NCBI GenBank assembly: GCA_039545355.1 | Contig: BCJJ01000005.1 | Coordinates: forward strand, 1,911,447 to 1,975,446 | DNA: 64,000 nucleotides | Direction: 5' to 3' | Source: Trichosporon coremiiforme | Taxonomy: Eukaryota > Basidiomycota > Tremellomycetes > Trichosporonales > Trichosporonaceae | In this document: piece after piece, positions 22,527-34,538 of the stretch | How positions within the stretch are numbered: position 1 is the stretch's first letter | Layout: every line of letters starts with the position of its first letter | Translations under genes and position numbers: made by a program | The notes under the pieces: model-generated | Database searches by the model: none | The model's input: only the letters and a program-made list of their open reading frames with translations | Told to the model about the DNA's origin: nothing

Positions 22527-25221
22527 ATGGCACCCAGGCCCTCGGGGCCGCACCTTGCTCAGCGCCTTCGGACACTGGCCCTCACCTCGCCGCCTGCGAC
22601 CGCCCTCTTCTATGCTCGAATCTACTCTGCGCTGTTTCCTCCAACAGAAGCTGAGCATGACAGCCTGCATGTCCTTGCACTGTGTCTGCTTCAGTCCAAC
22701 CAGCCGTATCCGGCCCTGCAGGCGGTCCGTGACTCAGCAAACGGAGACGGAGACCCGGAAGATATGGACTACGAGTCAACAGACAAGCCGGGGTGCTACG
22801 GCTGTGCGGTGATCGTAGCCAAGTGCTGCAACCGCCTGTCACGGTTCACGGAAGGACAGGCAGTCCTGGAACGAGCTGTCCGGCGGAGTACACCGATGAG
22901 TGGGTCCCGTGCTGGGTTGACTGAGCTGACAGCAGCGCTTCCAGTGGTTACTCCCGCAGAGACAGCAGCCACTGCGAATCTCATGCTTGCGTCTCTCTCG
23001 CACAAGGGCAAGTCGCCGGTGCAAGCGGTTGAGTTCTACACGAAGGCACTCAGCGAGGATCCATGGCTATGGGAGGCTTTCACTGGTCTCTGTGATATTG
23101 GTTAGTTTAGCTTCCTATCTCGTGCTGAACTGACCACCAGGAGCTCCGCCGTCGCTAGAGACCGTCTTCCCCGATCCGCCATCAGCACGCTCATCAGCCC
23201 GACCATCACGGAACGCCACCTTGTCGCCCGGTCCTATGCCTCGCTCATCCGCGTCAGAGGTGCCGAATTTCATCAGCCGAAGACAGATGAGTCCTTTAGC
23301 GACAGCGGCCCCGACCACATCCTCATTCTTCACTCCGAGTGCGGCGATTCAGCCTCCGAAGTTTGGAATGCTGGGAAATCCAGGCAACTGGGAGTAAGTT
23401 CTCCCCATAATGTCGATGCCTTGAACTAACAGCAGAACACCTACCACTATTGCCGACACGTCCTTCCCTGGTTTCAACGACCAGGGGCCAAGCGGGCGGA
23501 GGCCACTACCGAACCTGATCTCCAACATCCTTCCGTCGTCGCTGAGAGCTACAACCCCTATCAACGCTGCTCCGGATCTAATGGCCCGTCCGCCAGCCCA
23601 AAAGCGCCCACGAGCTGCTCACGGACCCAGAAGACTTGCTCACGCCGATACACCGACAGGAGGGCCGCTGGCAGGAGAGTCGCGGTCAAACGGCCGTGAT
23701 CTGAAGTCGCTGGACACGAACGGGGACAAGATGCTGGATCCCCCTGTGCGAAGAAGCTCGCGGCTAAACGCAAACGGACCGACAAAGCCCCAGCCTCGGG
23801 TCGCGCGGAAGGACCGATCGACTCGGTCGCAGTCCGTGGCTTCCTCGGCGTCAGGCACCGCTGAGCCGACGACATCAGCTGCGGACGCACAGGCACAGGC
23901 TGCCGTCGACGACTGGCTGCGCGATATCGTGCGCCGATGTGCGCGGGCTTACCGGTCGTTGAGCTTATACAACTGCAAAGAGGCTCTGTTGGAGCTGGAC
24001 GAGCTTCCAATCGAGCTTCAGACGAGCGTTTGGGCGTACGAAATGGCGGCCAACTGCTTCTACGAGATGTCGGACAACGTCAAGGTGAGTTGCCGCAGGT
24101 TTTGATCCAGCTAACAGCAGGCGCGGCGTGCGTTCCAGGAGCTCATCTCGGCTGACCCTTACCGACTCGCCGGAATGGAGCACTACTCAACTGTTCTGTG
24201 GCATTTGGGGGATACGGCAGCCCTTTCGCACCTGTCACAGCACCTGGTCTCGATCGACAGGGACGCACCTCAGCCGTGGATTGCAACGGGCAACTGCTTC
24301 TCCCTGCAGAGGGAGCACGACGAGGCCATGCGCTGCTTCCGGCGGGCAGCGCAGCTGTCACCCGGATGTCCCTATGCTTGGACATTGTGCGGCTACGAGG
24401 CGGTGGCGATGGAAGAGTATGATCGTGCCATTGCGTTCTACCGGAACGCTATCCGTGCCGACAGCCGGCACTACAACGCATGGTACGGTCTGGGCGTCGT
24501 GCACCTGAACATGGGCAAGCTGCGGCACGCCGAGCACCACTTCCGGCGCGCAGCTGAAATCAACCCGAGTAACTCGGCCCTGCTGTGCTGCATCGGTGAC
24601 GTCCTCGAGAAGGTTGGAAATCTGCCCGGCGCGCTTGCCGTTTACGACCAGGCGTGCGCTGTGGGCTCGACCGCGATGAGCGTGTATCGCCGAGCGCGTG
24701 TGCTCGTGGCGTTAGGCAGGATCATGGTGAGTACTGCATCAGCATGTCGCGATCAGCAGAGTGGGGGCCTGAGCAGGCTCTGGATGCGCTGCGGGAGCGG
24801 GCAGGCTTTCATCAATTCTGCATCCGAGAGCGTCGCAACGATGGAGTTGTACGACGAAGTGCAATGAACAGAGGGAAGCAAGAAGACTGGCCGCGCGCGT
24901 GGAGGACCAGCGTTTCGCGATCGGAGATCGACAGTGGTGGCGTGGTGGCTTGTTTGGATGAGCAGTGGAACATTTTGAGAGGATATACAGCTAACCGCCC
25001 CACAGGAGGCCATTTCCGCGCTCGAACCACTCATCCGAGACACTCCGGACGAGGCCAACGTCCACTTCCTGCTTGGCAAGTGCTACCTGCGCGTTGGACG
25101 GAACGACAGCGCCATGACCTGCTTCACGGCCGCGCAGGAGCTGCAGCCCAAGCTGAACAATAGCATCAAGGCGACGATCCTTGCACGCGGCGAGGAGGAG
25201 GAAGCCAGCGAGGAAGAGTAG
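22527..25221 (+). CDS. CDC27: Cdc27/APC3, TPR subunit of the anaphase-promoting complex (765 aa, 5 exons)
   Basis: The exons are 22527..23100, 23141..23393, 23436..24084, 24121..24726 and 25006..25221 (2298 nt). The N-terminal ~190 residues form TPR-like helices ending KSPVQAVEFYTKALSEDPWL. A disordered, basic and Ser-rich linker follows, then a C-terminal TPR array from about residue 435 with typical units such as HYNAWYGLGVVHLNMGKLRH and AEHHFRRAAEINPSNSALL. The C-terminus is acidic (GEEEEASEEE). This two-part TPR layout with a disordered linker is that of APC3/Cdc27/Nuc2, which dimerises and binds the IR tail of Cdc20/Cdh1 activators. The last intron (279 nt) is much longer than the others. 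Introns 2 and 3 end with a tandem acceptor (CTAACAGCAG), so one-residue isoforms are possible. Confidence 0.92.
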
Positions 25222-25926
25222 CCGCCTGCACAGACGAGCGGAGCAGAGAAGACTGCACGTAGAGCACATGTACATTAGCTAGTCACAGTCAATGCCATTT
25301 TCTCCTGTCACGACGATGCAGATGCAGTGTGGCGTCGTGCCAGGCTGCATTCATGCTACCCGCTGTCGCAGATCCAGCGACCCACCCTTGCTCCTTTCCT
25401 CAAGACGAGGATCGAGGGTAGGGAGGTATGGATGGGGGAGGGTGTCTCCGTGTCTCAGACAGTTGCCCCAAGCCGGATGGAGCCGACGCGGCGATCCGCT
25501 GATCGAGTGGGGTCATCGACGGAGCCGGCGCCAATCCTGCTGAACTGGAGATTTGTGTCCGGAGCGTCCAGACTGGGACCGCTTGCAGCACGGCTTTCCC
25601 TTGGCATATGCAGAGTTTGGTCGCCGTGGACCTGTCGAAGTGGGTCTGGGTATACAGGTGACTGTTGAGTTGCACGCGGTACGCTCAGGTGAACCGTCGT
25701 TTGTGGAAACAGTGGAGCGAGGAATGCTGGGCCACCCATCCCTGGACACATGTCGGATGCTCGGGCATGAACCATGACACACCTTTCGCCCTCCTGGTGT
25801 GGCAGGGCATGAACGATCACCATTCCTCCATTCTTTCACCGCACGTTTAACGTACTCGCAACATGCCAGCGACGACCCAACGACTCTCGTTAGGCAAGCG
25901 GAGCGCGCCGAGCGGGGGCCGCCCGT

Positions 25927-25952
25927 CAGCCTCAGCCTCAGCCTCAGTCTCA
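25927..25952. repeat. Short tandem repeat (cagcct)n
   Basis: Four imperfect copies of cagcct/cagtct lie in intergenic sequence. Confidence 0.7.
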
Positions 25953-26914
25953 ACACGGCACGGCACGAACGGCGCCCCCGCTGCCCATTTGCGGGTCGCG
26001 GAGTAAAGTTGTACTTTCTTTTCTCTCGACAATTTTTCTGTCACTGTGGAATGGAAACTCGACCCGACTGAAGCTAACCGGCGAGCGTGTCGGTCATCGA
26101 GAGCGGGGTGGGCTGGACATGGCCGTGCCTCTGTTACAGCCACACGTATTCGAGTTATCCATCTCTTTGATTTGTATTCTGGTACTTGGTTTGCCAACCC
26201 AGCCTTGCAGACGACGCTGCGGCCCTAAGATGATTATATCCCCGGCCGCCGGGACTGCCGTTCGGGCTGAGCGTTCGGGGAGCACGGCGAAGCCGATGTC
26301 AGTATTGTTGTCCGAAGACTGCCGAGGCAGGTGATGCCAGGGACCGCTGTCGTTTGGCGAGCAGAAGATCCCAGCAGACTCCTTGACCTCAGATCTCGGC
26401 GACAGCCGTATGGCGGCGCATACCGCTCGTTTTGAAGTCCTTACTCGGCGAGTGCATGCATTCGGAGTTGTGGGGCGATCGCCGATCATTGATGCGCTGA
26501 AGTGCGCTAGTGGTGTTGACATGCCGCAAAAGCTCGTAGCCGGAGGGATTTCCGTAAGGGTTGCCGTTGGCCATAGGGCGGCCGGAAACGAGTTTGCACA
26601 GTCGAGACTGGCAACTCTGGACCGCCACTTCTGCTGCCCGCGATGACTTCAAGTTGGTTGGACAAACAGACGTCTGTCATCGGTAGTCATGCATTGGAAG
26701 AGTTCGGCGCCGTCGACGACACCGTGGTTGTCGGGGGACCTGCTGAACTGGTGATCTGCGGGGCAGTTTGAAACTCGTGCACGGCCCATGCGGCCGCCGC
26801 ATATCGCTGCGTAGAAGAGGCTGGTCAAACGGAATGGGTTGCAGAAATGGACGCTGGCGCGCTTGGTGCGACTTGGCCGTGATCCAGGACGCGTATCCAG
26901 ACATCAAGTGTATC

Positions 26915-26976
26915 TTTGGAAGCCGGCGGATGTCCAGACTGCCGCTTTGGAAGCTGGCGGATGTCCAGAATGCCGC
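26915..26976. repeat. Two tandem 31-bp direct repeats
   Basis: Units 26915-26945 and 26946-26976 both begin tttggaagc, continue ggcggatgtccaga and end tgccgc. They differ at only two positions, consistent with a recent local duplication in non-coding DNA. Confidence 0.85.
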
Positions 26977-27513
26977 GCTCGCATTGCGCACGGTATTACA
27001 TTCCTCGAGCCGCACGCAACCTTAGGACGCGATAATGGTGCTGACAGCTGGGGCTGGAGGCAGCTGGACGGGCGAGGCTGATGGTACCTCATTTCTCAGC
27101 CTGATGCGACGCGGCGTACGGCGGCGCGCAAGACGACGGGGAGCCGATGTCGGGATTTTGCCTGGCTCCCATCCCACGTCCCCAGGTCCCCGCAGCCACC
27201 AAGAGCCAGCGTCTGGGCCACCATGCACCAGGGCTGGCCCTAGGCCCCTGCGCCGCATGCGCACATTACGACCACAGGATCCTGCAGCACCTGCAGTACC
27301 AGAATGCACTCCCTGCATCCTTGCAACCCCCGTTCTTTCTTCGGACGAATGTCACGACATATATATGCACTAACGCCCCAGCTCTTCATCGCTCTCCCAC
27401 CTTGCACCACTCACCACCGCACTCGCTCTCAGCTTCCTTACTCTTCAACTTCTCTCTAAAGGTCTCACACAACACCCAACGAGCACTCGAGACGAAGACC
27501 ACTCCTCGTCAGA

Positions 27514-27549
27514 AATCCCGTCGGCAATCCCGTCGGCAATCCCGTCGGC
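27514..27549. repeat. Three tandem 12-bp repeats (aatcccgtcggc)
   Basis: Three perfect copies of a 12-bp unit lie in the leader region of the gene at 27712. Confidence 0.85.
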
Positions 27550-27711
27550 AACTTCGCCACCTCTCTGCCCGCTCTCGCTCTCGACGACGGTCGACCACTT
27601 ACCCACCCCCGCCCCTCGACCCCCTCGCACATCGTCACCGTGGTCTGCCGCGACTCTCCCCCTTCTTGCGGCCTGCGCCGCCGCCCTCTCCTAAGCGACT
27701 TCTTCACAAAC

Positions 27712-28239
27712 ATGTCGAAGCTGGTGTCTCCCTCTCCTCCTCTGCGCTCGCCGGGGCGCGGCCGCTCCCGCTCCATCTCGGCCCCGCATGCGCTGCACTT
27801 CCAGATCCCCATCCTGCCCGCGCGCACGCCTCCCTCGCTCATGAAGCGCATCTCCTCCTCAAGTACGCCGAACGGGCACCGCTCCGCCTACAGCAGCGGG
27901 AACGTCTCGAGCGCCTCGTCCTCGACGTCCGATTTACATGTTCTTTGTGGCTCGTTCTCGACCCCGCCGCCAAAGCAGTCTCTCAGCCCCAAGACCCCTT
28001 GTACCCCGGCGCCGACGCCAGACGACTGCGACCCCGACGTCCACTTTCCCGCTATGCCTGCTGCCCTCCCTCCCCGCCGGCCACGCCTCGACAGGCGCGA
28101 TACGCCCCGCCCACCCATCTCGCCAGATGCCGAGCGTATCGTGGCCCTAGCCCTGCCCGCGAGCACAATGGGACTAGAGATCCCCGACTCGCCCCCGAAC
28201 CACACGAGCGCACACCGCAGTCTCCTGTACCGCTCTTAG
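27712..28239 (+). CDS. Small Ser/Pro-rich protein, unknown function (175 aa, single exon)
   Basis: The single frame starts ATG at 27712 and ends TAG at 28237-28239. Codon use is strongly biased to G/C in the third position, as in the secure genes around it. The product begins MSKLVSPSPPLRSPGRGRSR and is rich in Ser, Pro and Arg. Short conserved-looking pieces include ALHFQIPILPARTPPSLMK and, near the end, DAERIVALALPASTMGLEIP. No domain is recognised and the protein is probably largely disordered. A longer overlapping frame (27147-28280) in another register gives an Arg/Pro/His-rich product typical of a shadow frame and was not chosen. Confidence 0.5.
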   Translation: MSKLVSPSPPLRSPGRGRSRSISAPHALHFQIPILPARTPPSLMKRISSSSTPNGHRSAYSSGNVSSASSSTSDLHVLCGSFSTPPPKQSLSPKTPCTPAPTPDDCDPDVHFPAMPAALPPRRPRLDRRDTPRPPISPDAERIVALALPASTMGLEIPDSPPNHTSAHRSLLYRS

Positions 28240-31200
28240 CTGCGAAGCCCGAGCCCTGGCGGCCGATGAACGAGCCTTGAGCAGCGCTCGGCTTGCTCCA
28301 ATTTGCATTCCACACTGTAACAACACCACGACAGCATGGCATTAGAGACAACGACGAGAACAACGTCAGAAGCATTCATACGTATTGTACATAGCCAGAG
28401 GAATTATGCAGCAGTTACCACGCATATCTCGTGCTCCACTACAACTGACTGACGGCTGGCCAGTGACGACGGGGCGCGTAGAGCGGACTCCGGACAGCGG
28501 CGCGGAGCATGAGCAAGTGGTGCTGGCACTGCTTATCCGGCGGCATCATTACGGACCGCCATCCGCCATGCCAAGCGCTCAGCCTTGGCATGGTCCAGGT
28601 CGCTCGGGTGAGTTGAGGCAGAGCACAGTGAGGCGCATCACCCCAGTGCAGAGAGTGTGATGCTTAGTGTGCTTAGTGCTGCTGCGGAGAAAGATTCTGC
28701 TCAGCCGCATACCCGCAGTCATCTGTGCAATCTGTGCAAGAACGGGAGCACGCAGAAACTCGCATACTACAGAGAGGTATGAAGATCCGAGGAACGTTGG
28801 AGCCGCCTTCTCTGGGAGGAAGACGCAAGGCGTGGAAGGACTATGCAAGCTGCCCCTTTATCAGCTCCACACGATCTCGATCTCCGGCCCACGTACTAGC
28901 TGTTCGTGCAGCGCGTACGCCTTCACGCTAGATAGCCGCGGCAACTTGGGCTATCAGATTCCGCCTTGTCAACGTGCACCGCGCGCGTCCCCGCAGCCAG
29001 CGAGCGAGTTGGCAACCACGTATGCATGGGCGTGATAGAGAGAAGTGGTCACAAAGGCTGAGCCAAGTGTTGGACGGAGAAACCTCGGACCGTTCTTGAT
29101 CACCGACATACACTCCGATCGCTAGCTCACGGAGGAAGCCGAGACGCTCGGTCAGTGGGGCCGGCGTTCGGCGTTGCACTGTGAATGCATCTGCGCGTGC
29201 TTGCTTACACAGCCTGAGAACAGATCTCGCCGCCTTGTCTGTCCCGCGGTGCTCTGTGTGCACACAACGTCGAGCTTGCATCAGTCGGAACGTTGTGGGG
29301 AGTGCAGAAGGCGTAAAAGGGGGGTGCGAAGTGCCGCTGATGTCACAGCTTGTTCGAGGCTGCGGCGCACATCACGCCAGTGCTGATCACGCTGCGCCAG
29401 AGTTGCCCGTGCCGTAGCCCGCACATGCAGCGTCGCGTCTGCAGCGGCGGTTGACATCATACCTCCCACGGCGGCGGCGGGCGGCGGAGAGAATACCGCG
29501 CTGCTTGGTCATGTATGGGTTGGATCACGGGGGTCCGTCAGCAGACCTCGAAAAAGGTGTGGCGGCCGCAGCTCCTAGATCCCATGACCAAGAATCAGCG
29601 ACCAGCAGGGCCAGCAGCCAGCATGGTGTAGCCAAGGGATACCAGTGGTGCGGTTCGTTCCTGACCCTGGACTCCGGCAGCGTGCGGCTGAACGCCATTC
29701 TTTCATTGCACCATGCTGCTCGCACACTCCTGGCGCTTCCGTAGTCTCAGTCTACGGCCCAATGCGTCCAATGCGTGAGGAGGATGGCAACAAGGTGTGA
29801 GACACCTAGGTGATGCAGAGGCTGAAACGGTACTTTCTCCTTGTGCGCAGCCGAAACAGGCTCACCGCGGTTCCAGTTGTAGAGCCTTAACGTCAGTGGC
29901 GTTCCATGGCTTGCCATGGGCACCGTGGACGGCCAGTTCGGCCGTATGAATAGCACATGCTTGCAGTGTTGAGTGCCTGCTGGTCACCTGCTGCGGGCAA
30001 CAGAGAGGAAAATGGACCGGTGTAATCTAATCGGGGGTACATGAAGCGAAAAGTAAAAACGCCGTGGCGCCAGGGAATAAGAATGGGGGCTCTCCCAGCC
30101 ACAAAAGGTCAGTCACCGCGGCCTGCCGCGCAGGGAGCAACGCCTCTTCGTCTTTTCTACGACAGCCAAGCATGCGAGGGCTTCCGATTTCGCCGTCCAC
30201 GGGGGACGTAGGTACAGACTTTGCGTCCATGTCACTTCTCGTGTTCAAACGTCTTCCGCCACCTTTCGTCAGTGGCGAGTCGAGTGTTGCAGGGCCTCGA
30301 AGACACAAATCGGCGGAACTCCCCATGACTTGCGTCTTGCAATCCGGTCTTTGCGGAGAGGGCTCCGTCGGAAGAACCGTATGACAACTGAAGGCGTGGA
30401 AACACGAGACATGAGGTCAACGAACTGGTGACAGACTACGTGTCTGTGCTGCCCATCGCTCCACCCACACAGAAAGGTGCCGAGGCGTGGCGAATCGACA
30501 TGTCTTTCATGTTCCCCTCTCATCATGCACATCCTCGTGCTCTCATGGCCGCGGATTACCGGTCCGTCACAACCTTGTGACACAGTGCAACTGCAGCGTG
30601 TTTTCGGCGTTCTCCAAGCGCAATCTCGCGGTCCCAAGAATAAGGCTACCAGCTCCTCACCGTCAGTGTTTCAGTCCACGGCCATGCTTACGCGCGGATG
30701 CCAATGATTGTCGGACACGTTCACATTACTGCCAATCGCGTCGCGCCCCAACTAACGTGTCTTAATATGGACGGGCACCTGCATGCCTCATGCTCGGCCA
30801 TCAGACGTGAGTCTAAGCCACTTAGACGACCTAACGTCATCGGAAGCGATAACGGCTAAGCTGCCATCGCGTGCTTGGGCATTTCACTGGGACGGTGAGC
30901 CTGATCCGATCGGTGGAGCGTACAAGAGCGGTTAAGCTGCGGCAACCAACTATGAATGTTGCGTTACCATTGAATTGACGAGCACATGGCAGGAGGCCAG
31001 ATGGTGCCGCTCATTGAATCTGGTGAGTCACCTCTCGGACCGCTATCCGAAAACCATGTGGAGCGCCCGAGCAGCCCACGATGACTGCGCTGGCCGACCA
31101 GGTGGAACTGGCGGCTGGTTGTGTCCTATCAGTACTTCTCACGAACGCATATGTCCTTCCTTCCTCGTCGGCTGTAGGCGAGAACGTCAACGGAGTGAGC

Positions 31201-32230
31201 AGAGCATGCGGTTGACACTAATTTTTGGTGCGGCTGACATCTCCGATTTGGTCGCCGAGCGTGCCGAAATGCCGACAGACACGTCGCGTGGCTCACATCT
31301 GCTTCAGGCAGGATGAAATGACTGATAGCGCGTAACTGGCGGGGAAGGCATTGACCTCCGCGTCATCATCCGAAGATAGTCCACTGTTTCGCCGATATTC
31401 GCCCTTCCTCCGTTGCGGGCATCGATGTCCCCTTCCGCGATCTGTCCCCTACAAAGCCGCCGAGACACTGAATGCTCACTAACCTGCACCTCCTGATCTC
31501 GCTCTGCCGCGGCTGCCTTTGTGGGCTCCTTTGGTCCTCTCTGCCGGGCGCAACTGTGAGTGACGGTGGAGATGGTTTCGGCGTAGAAGAGTACGTACTC
31601 TCCGTTTCCTGCTCATCCTTGCACTCGTTTCGAGCACGCTGCTCTTCATGGCGACGGGCGCCCATACGACGAGGTAGTGCAAGGTACGCTGTGGGAATAT
31701 AAGCATGTCAGACTTGGGACCTTGCTGGGATGAATGTCACTGGGGACGAGGGATCGTTTCAGCCCCGCCGCGCACATTTATTTGGGTTGGGCCCATCCGT
31801 CTCAAGCCGCTGCGGCCGCTGAAGCGCGTCGCATGCAGTAGCAAGGAACAGGCGACAAGCCCCATGCAGCGTACGTGCTCCCCTTCGTTTCGGTTCCCTC
31901 GGAATATCCTATCCCGGCCATTTGAAGCTGCGCCCTACGGATCATCGTTGGTTGGCGAGATTCGTCTGCCACACACGCACATCACAGACCCGGCGGAGCG
32001 CCCTCCTCTTACAATATTCGGCCTCCTGTGCACTTCGCAGACAATCTCCGCGCGAAGGTAGTACCTGAGTCTTCAAAGCCGCTCGCTGAACTTAATCGAC
32101 GTGCCAGTCGTACGCTCCATCGCCTCTTCTTGTTTCGTGAAGTGGTTGATTGTCGAGGTATGGTTGTTGGTGATTCGATGATCTTCCAGTTACGTCAGCA
32201 AGTGGCAAGTTACCACCCCTCCCCACTGCA

Positions 32231-32291
32231 CGGCCTGGCACGACTTGGCACCTGGCCTGGCACGGCCTGGCACACGGCACGACCTGGGCAC
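32231..32291. repeat. Degenerate (c)ctggcac(g) tandem repeat
   Basis: A run of imperfect ctggcac/cggcac units covers about 60 bp of intergenic DNA. Confidence 0.7.
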
Positions 32292-33718
32292 AAGGAACAA
32301 GTTCCATATGTGCTGTCCAATCAGTATTGTCCTTGGCGCGAGGCTGGAATTGTGCAACATCCCCTCTGCGACGGAAGCGACAGGTTCCTTCCCCTCTCGC
32401 AGCCCGCACTCTCTCCTATGCAGTGGGCTGTACCAGAGCTGTCCACATGATCTTCCTCGCCTGCAATCAGGCCTGCGGGCAGTGGCCCTGGCTGTGGTTT
32501 TTCGTCCTGAGATCTCGTTCGCAGCAAGCCTCATGCGGTCAAGAGCAAGAGTGGGCTTTGCACGGAGCTCGGTTTGGCGCGGCCTGGTGGCATGTCCGGC
32601 GGGGAGACGCCTCCGTAGCAGTCAAAGTAGTGGGACGCCGGCAGCCGGCACGAGGCGCGCGGTGTGATCGAAATAATTGCATGGAATGCAGCCATACTTA
32701 CCCTATCGCCGTCGACATTACAGTCCTCCATTCATCGTGCGAGGTATCGCTCGGAGGCGATTCAGTAACATCCTGCTACGTCCCACGTCCCACGCTGCAT
32801 GGGAATCGGCATCTCGTAAGGAAGACGCAATGTGCATCATGCTCTTGAGGCGGCGCTTGACGGGTCTGCTGCGTGCTGCCACAAGAGCAGCACGGAAACA
32901 AGAATTTATGGGATCGCGCAGCATGGCCAGCAATGGTTCCTGGCTGCATCCGAAACCCTAGCGGAAGGTGCAATGGAGCAGAAGGAGAACGATCGCTGCA
33001 TGCACGGCGGAAGTGAAGCACGCCAACCGCTGCCGAACGGGCCCGCGTTAAGCCCGGCGCCGGCTCCTCGATCTCCTTGGACTCCTGGCGTCTCCTCCGA
33101 CCTCCTTCGGTAGCTCCTGGCATTCTCCTTGACTCCTGGGTTGCCAAAAGGTCCCCTATCCTTGTCTCCTGTCAGGAGTTATCCTGAGCAGCTGGCATGT
33201 CCGCATGCGAGCCTGGTCGTACCACTGTTTCCGGCAGCGACGGTCCAAACGTGACCTGAGAGGTGACAACAGTGCTCATGCATGCGTGCGGGTCGAAAGT
33301 TGAATGCTCCCCAGGCCATGGGCGGCTAGGCGGCTACCCCGCAAGCCCCCGCGATAGGCTAGGTTGCGAGCGACTACCGCATCCAGCGATCCAGCAGCTC
33401 TACCCGGCAGCAGACGACCCGCCCGACGACCAAGTGACCGACCACTTTTGCTAGTGCTGCGCCGTGCGTCGACTCCTAGCTTTCTGTTTCCTCATTCCTT
33501 TCTTCCCGCCTCTTCGTCTCTCCTTGTCCTTGATCGCGGCGTTGACGACTCGCCACTCGGCTCCCCTGGTCACAGCGTCGTGTACACTTTGCTTCCTTTG
33601 TCTTCCCCGAAGGCGCCTCGCCTGCGGTTTTGTCGTTTCGGGTCTCAGGCACGCGACGACGCTACACAGACGATCACTAGGTGATCGCTGTCTGGCTGGT
33701 GTACGCCCAACGGTCCGA

Positions 33719-33748
33719 CTGGCTCTGGCTCTGGCTCTGGCTCTGGCG
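33719..33748. repeat. Short tandem repeat (ctggct)n
   Basis: Five near-perfect copies of the hexamer ctggct/ctctgg lie in the leader region of the Myb/SANT gene. Confidence 0.75.
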
Positions 33749-34538
33749 ACTGAACGAACGGACGACACGCATACGCGCAAGCATCTTTGGTTGTTGCATT
33801 CCGCAACCGTGCATTGCATGTCGCTCAACGCCAAAGCTCTGATCGCAGTGATCGCAGGTCGCCCTCGCCAATAACAGCTCACCCGATCTAATTGCTAGCC
33901 CTCCGGCCCTGCATCTTATCCTGTATGTCGCTAATGCTTCCACTGCCTGCCCCCTTCCCCCCCTTTACCCCCTTTACCCTCCACCTGTGACGATTACACC
34001 TGGCATGCCTTGCCCCGGCCCGCTTGTGCTTCCTTCTTTGGCTCAGGCCACCCCCATTTCCTTCCATCTTCCTTCCTCGCAACGACCGTCTACCGTCGCG
34101 CACATCGCGCACACCCGACCCCAAGCCCCTCCCATCGAACATGGGCATCACGCTTCCCTGCCCGCATTCCCTTTCTCACATCTCCCTACCTGACCTCACT
34201 GCTCTCCTCCAAAACGGCCCCGACCTGCCTTAGACTCGCACCAGCTAACCCGGCCCACGAAAGTCGACGTCACGCACTCGCATTTCACCCACCCCTGCCC
34301 TTCCTCCTCCTGTCAATTGTCCCACACCCACACAACCACTCGACTCGATAGACGGCACGGCACTCATCGCTGCGTTCGCAAGTCTTGGTGGTCCCCTCTC
34401 TCGTCGTGACTCTGCGGCCGGCCATCGGGCCCGCACAGACCATGGCCGCCTAAGTTTCTCGACTTGCGACTCGTCTATTCGTACCGTCGTCCGCCGAACC
34501 CGATTTACAGCGCCGTTCGTCCGCCGCGCCCGTTGCAC

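Larger units (their letters stand above)
25222..27711. other. Gene-free intergenic region with simple repeats
   Basis: About 2.5 kb separate CDC27 from the small Ser/Pro-rich gene. Only short, mutually overlapping frames without family resemblance are present. It contains three short repeats listed separately. A TATA-like atatatatgcac lies at about 27358-27369, followed by a pyrimidine-rich leader, and may serve the gene at 27712. Confidence 0.5.
28240..34538. other. Long gene-free region (about 6.3 kb) upstream of the Myb/SANT gene
   Basis: No frame in this block shows a recognisable domain or a consistent exon chain with the splice grammar used elsewhere. The longest frames (about 120-170 codons around 32.2-32.8 kb) overlap each other on both strands and look fortuitous. 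Toward the right end (about 33.47-34.54 kb) the sequence becomes pyrimidine-rich on the plus strand, consistent with a long leader of the gene at 34539. The simple repeats are listed separately. I see no transposase, reverse transcriptase, tRNA or rRNA. Confidence 0.5.

Noticed and set aside
26540..26620. ccggaaacg motif resembling the SRP RNA helix 8 loop
   Set aside because: The flanking bases do not form the conserved symmetric loop or the rest of the SRP domain.
27147..28280. 377-codon plus-strand frame around the small Ser/Pro-rich gene
   Set aside because: It starts with a non-ATG codon and reads as Arg/Pro/His/Ala-rich sequence expected from an out-of-phase GC-rich gene. The overlapping 27712-28239 frame has better codon bias and an ATG.
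32245..32848. Overlapping frames of 140-173 codons in the long gene-free block
   Set aside because: They overlap in several registers and on both strands, include simple repeats, and show no recognisable protein features.
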